Both the position numbers and the translations under genes were made by a program. From Ruania alkalisoli (lineage in GTDB: Bacteria > Actinomycetota > Actinomycetes > Actinomycetales > Beutenbergiaceae), in contig NZ_CP063169.1 of NCBI RefSeq assembly GCF_014960965.1, forward strand, positions 777,581 to 841,580: DNA of 64,000 bases, given 5' to 3'. Positions 62,307 through 64,000 of this stretch are shown here, piece by piece. The notes below the pieces were generated by a model, which was given only the letters and a program-made list of their open reading frames with translations, searched no databases and was not told the origin of the DNA. Numbering within the stretch: position 1 is the stretch's first letter; each line of letters opens with the position of its first letter.

Positions 62307-63809
62307 GTGGTCTTCTCCCGCGCGCGCCTCGCTGCCTCCGCCGTCGGCCTCGCACTGCTCACAGGGTGCACGACTGCCGCACCGATGGTGCAGCCCACCG
62401 ACACCAGCGCACCCGTCCCGGACGAACTCGAGCAGTACTACACGCAGGAACTCGACTGGTCCGAGTGCGGGACCAACTTCGACTGTGCCGATGTCACGGT
62501 GCCCATGGACTACGACGAACCTGACGGGGAGACGATCACGATCGCCGTCAAGACCTTCCGCGCCGCCGACACGGCCCAGGGAACGCTGTTCGTCAACCCC
62601 GGTGGTCCCGGCGGCTCCGGCATCGAGATGGTCGAGAACATCAGCTCCTACTTCGGCTCGGAGCTGCTGCGCAACTTCGACATCGTCGGTTTCGACCCGC
62701 GCGGAGTGGGGGAGTCCTCTGCGGTGCGCTGCTACGACAGCGCCGAGCTCGAGGAGTACTACTCCCTGGAGTTCGACCTCGAGACCGACCAGGGGTGGGA
62801 CGACTACGTCCAGGCGCTGACCGACTATGGCGACGCATGCGAGGCCAACACCGGCGAACTGATCGGCCACGTCGACACCATCAGCGCCGCGCGTGACCTC
62901 GACGTGCTGCGCGCCGTCATGGGCGAGTCGACCTTGACCTATCTGGGCTACTCCTACGGAACCTTGCTCGGCGCCACCTACGCCGACCTGTTCGGCGACA
63001 ACGTCGGCCGGCTCGTCCTCGATGGAGCGATCGATCCCTCGTTGAGCTTCACCGAGGTCAGCACGGGCCAGGTCCGCGGCTTCGAACGGGCCTACCGCTC
63101 CTATCTCGAAGACTGCCTCGCCGGTGCCGACTGCCCGTTCTCCGGCACGGTCGACGAGGCCATGCAGCAGACGATCGATCTCGTCGAGCAGACACGCGAC
63201 ACCCCGGTCGAGACCAGCGATCCGGACCGGCCCGTCGACGACGCGTCTCTGTTCAACGCGATCACCGTCACCATGTACAGCCCGGCGTCCTGGCCGTCAC
63301 TGACCAGCGCTATCGACGCGCTGCTCAAGGATGACGGTTCCCAGGTGCAGTTCCTCTCCGACTACGCGCTCGAACGCGAGGACGACGGCACCTACCCCGA
63401 GGACCAGGGTGCCTTCCGGGCAATCGACTGCCTCGACTATCCGGTCGAGCTGGACCGGCAGACCAGTACGGCGAACGCTGAGGCGAACGAGGAGCTCTCC
63501 GAGCTGTTCGGTGAGGCGTTCAGCTACGGGGAGCCCGGGTGCGCCACCATGCCCGTCGCCTCCGACGCCGTCCGGGAGGAGATCGCCGCCCCCGGTACGC
63601 CGCCGATCGTCGTCATCGGCACCACCCGCGATCCGGCCACACCGTATGAGTGGGCCGAGGCGCTCGCCGAGCAGCTCGAATCGGGCGTCTTCATCGGCTA
63701 CGACGGCGACGGTCACACCGCCTATGGCGCGGGCAGCGCGTGCGTGGACGAGGCCGTCGAGGCCTTCCTGCTGGAGGGCCTCGTGCCGGAAGACGGCCTC
63801 ACCTGCTGA
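62307..63809 (+). CDS. Lipoprotein tripeptidyl aminopeptidase-like alpha/beta hydrolase
   Basis: 500 residues, GTG at 62307. The lipobox is LALLTGC, with Cys near residue 22. The hydrolase has LFVNPGGPGGSG (oxyanion loop), DPRGVGESSAVRC, the nucleophile Ser in YLGYSYGTLLG, and a C-terminal TAP-type domain with VIGTTRDPATPYE (Asp) and GYDGDGHTAYG (His). Streptomyces homologues remove tripeptides from exported proteins. It should be membrane-anchored outside. An alpha/beta hydrolase of this type often follows holB in actinobacteria. Confidence 0.93.
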   Translation: MVFSRARLAASAVGLALLTGCTTAAPMVQPTDTSAPVPDELEQYYTQELDWSECGTNFDCADVTVPMDYDEPDGETITIAVKTFRAADTAQGTLFVNPGGPGGSGIEMVENISSYFGSELLRNFDIVGFDPRGVGESSAVRCYDSAELEEYYSLEFDLETDQGWDDYVQALTDYGDACEANTGELIGHVDTISAARDLDVLRAVMGESTLTYLGYSYGTLLGATYADLFGDNVGRLVLDGAIDPSLSFTEVSTGQVRGFERAYRSYLEDCLAGADCPFSGTVDEAMQQTIDLVEQTRDTPVETSDPDRPVDDASLFNAITVTMYSPASWPSLTSAIDALLKDDGSQVQFLSDYALEREDDGTYPEDQGAFRAIDCLDYPVELDRQTSTANAEANEELSELFGEAFSYGEPGCATMPVASDAVREEIAAPGTPPIVVIGTTRDPATPYEWAEALAEQLESGVFIGYDGDGHTAYGAGSACVDEAVEAFLLEGLVPEDGLTC

Positions 63810-63813
63810 AGCT

Positions 63814-63880
63814 GCGCCGTCGGGAGTGAACGTGAAGCCCGCCACAGGTGGGCTCTCGTTTTGGTGCAGCCCGACGGCGC
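63814..63880. terminator. Nested terminator hairpins after the peptidase gene
   Basis: The inner hairpin has arms AGCCCGCC/GGTGGGCT (63836-63843 and 63847-63854), a three-base loop, and CTCGTTTT after it. The outer pair is perfect over 11 bases: GCGCCGTCGGG (63814-63824) and CCCGACGGCGC (63870-63880). The inner part is a normal intrinsic terminator of the peptidase gene; the outer pair encloses it. Confidence 0.75.
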
Positions 63881-63890
63881 CCGGTACAGT
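63861..63890 (+). promoter_or_regulatory. Promoter of tRNA-Thr
   Basis: TTGGTG (63861-63866) and TACAGT (63885-63890) are 18 bases apart and end 27 bases before the tRNA. The -35 box lies inside the outer arm region of the preceding terminator. Confidence 0.45.
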
Positions 63891-63917
63891 GGGTGCCGCC
63901 TCATCGCTGATGAGCGC

Positions 63918-63990
63918 GCCGCCTTAGCTCAGTCGGCAGAGCGATTCACTCGTAATGAATAGGTCAAGGGTTCGATTCCCTTAGGCGGCT
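63918..63990 (+). tRNA. tRNA-Thr (anticodon CGT)
   Basis: 73 bases. The acceptor GCCGCCT pairs with AGGCGGC, discriminator T. The anticodon arm reads ATTCA-CTCGTAA-TGAAT, giving CGT (reads ACG). The T-arm is GGGTTCGATTCCC; D-arm GCTCAGTCGGCAGAGC. No encoded CCA. Confidence 0.97.
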
Positions 63991-64000
63991 CAGAGGATGA

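Overview
The window is chromosomal DNA from a high-G+C Gram-positive actinobacterium, most likely a member of the Micrococcales. The signs are G/C-biased codons, many GTG starts, ATGA/GTGA-coupled genes, a WhiB protein, a class-E-type (LAXTG) sortase substrate, a compact tad pilus cluster and a topoisomerase I with a lysine-rich tail. Several neighbourhoods match, from memory, the gene order around M. tuberculosis Rv3644c-Rv3683: holB, topA, the DUF1998 helicase, tadE-like genes to ssd, acs, an epoxide-hydrolase-like gene, crp, ridA, a DUF4177 gene, whiB4, ponA2 and a metallophosphoesterase. I cannot name the genus from sequence reading alone.

Layout. 0-4.7 kb: a two-component system with a second, kinase-like membrane protein that has lost its catalytic residues, an anchored small protein and a secreted lipase. 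4.7-9.8 kb: a broken regulator remnant, a SnoaL-like protein, LtrA, a Nudix hydrolase, a uracil permease, and a MarR regulator divergent from a second SnoaL-like gene with two operator-like palindromes between them. 9.9-15.6 kb: tRNA-Pro and the conserved metallophosphoesterase-ponA2-whiB4-DUF4177-ridA-crp block; crp has a Crp-type site in its own leader. 15.7-20.4 kb: an ECF sigma factor with its membrane partner, an alpha/beta hydrolase lacking a nucleophile, a paired hairpin repeat, and acs. 20.5-28.7 kb: a membrane protein, the ssd-tadA-tadB-tadC-pilin-tadE pilus cluster and an MrfA-like helicase. 28.7-33.9 kb: a second sigma factor/membrane partner pair whose promoter has the same layout as the first, the proton-pumping pyrophosphatase hppA, and an SDR.

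33.9-46.5 kb is an accessory island. It carries a DUF4143 ATPase broken in its P-loop, a broken HhH-like gene, a SEC-C protein with a hydrophobic C-terminus, an unknown 230-residue protein, a KAP-family P-loop NTPase, a PIN-like gene with several frameshifts, an intact AbiTii-type abortive-infection protein, a broken DUF4238-like gene, a small anchored protein and a Schlafen/AlbA_2 protein. Four of these genes are broken while the core genes around them are intact, so the island looks like a decaying anti-phage/defence region. The + strand series KAP NTPase - PIN-like - AbiTii - DUF4238-like is the best candidate here for an undescribed system.

46.7-64 kb returns to ordinary content: a UMF1-type transporter divergent from a wall-anchored esterase that has a pair of LacI-type operators, a methyltransferase, a PAP2 phosphatase, topA, a Gfo/Idh oxidoreductase, a drug-type ABC exporter divergent from its TetR-like regulator, tmk-holB (holB lacks its usual zinc cysteines), a lipoprotein peptidase and tRNA-Thr at the right edge.
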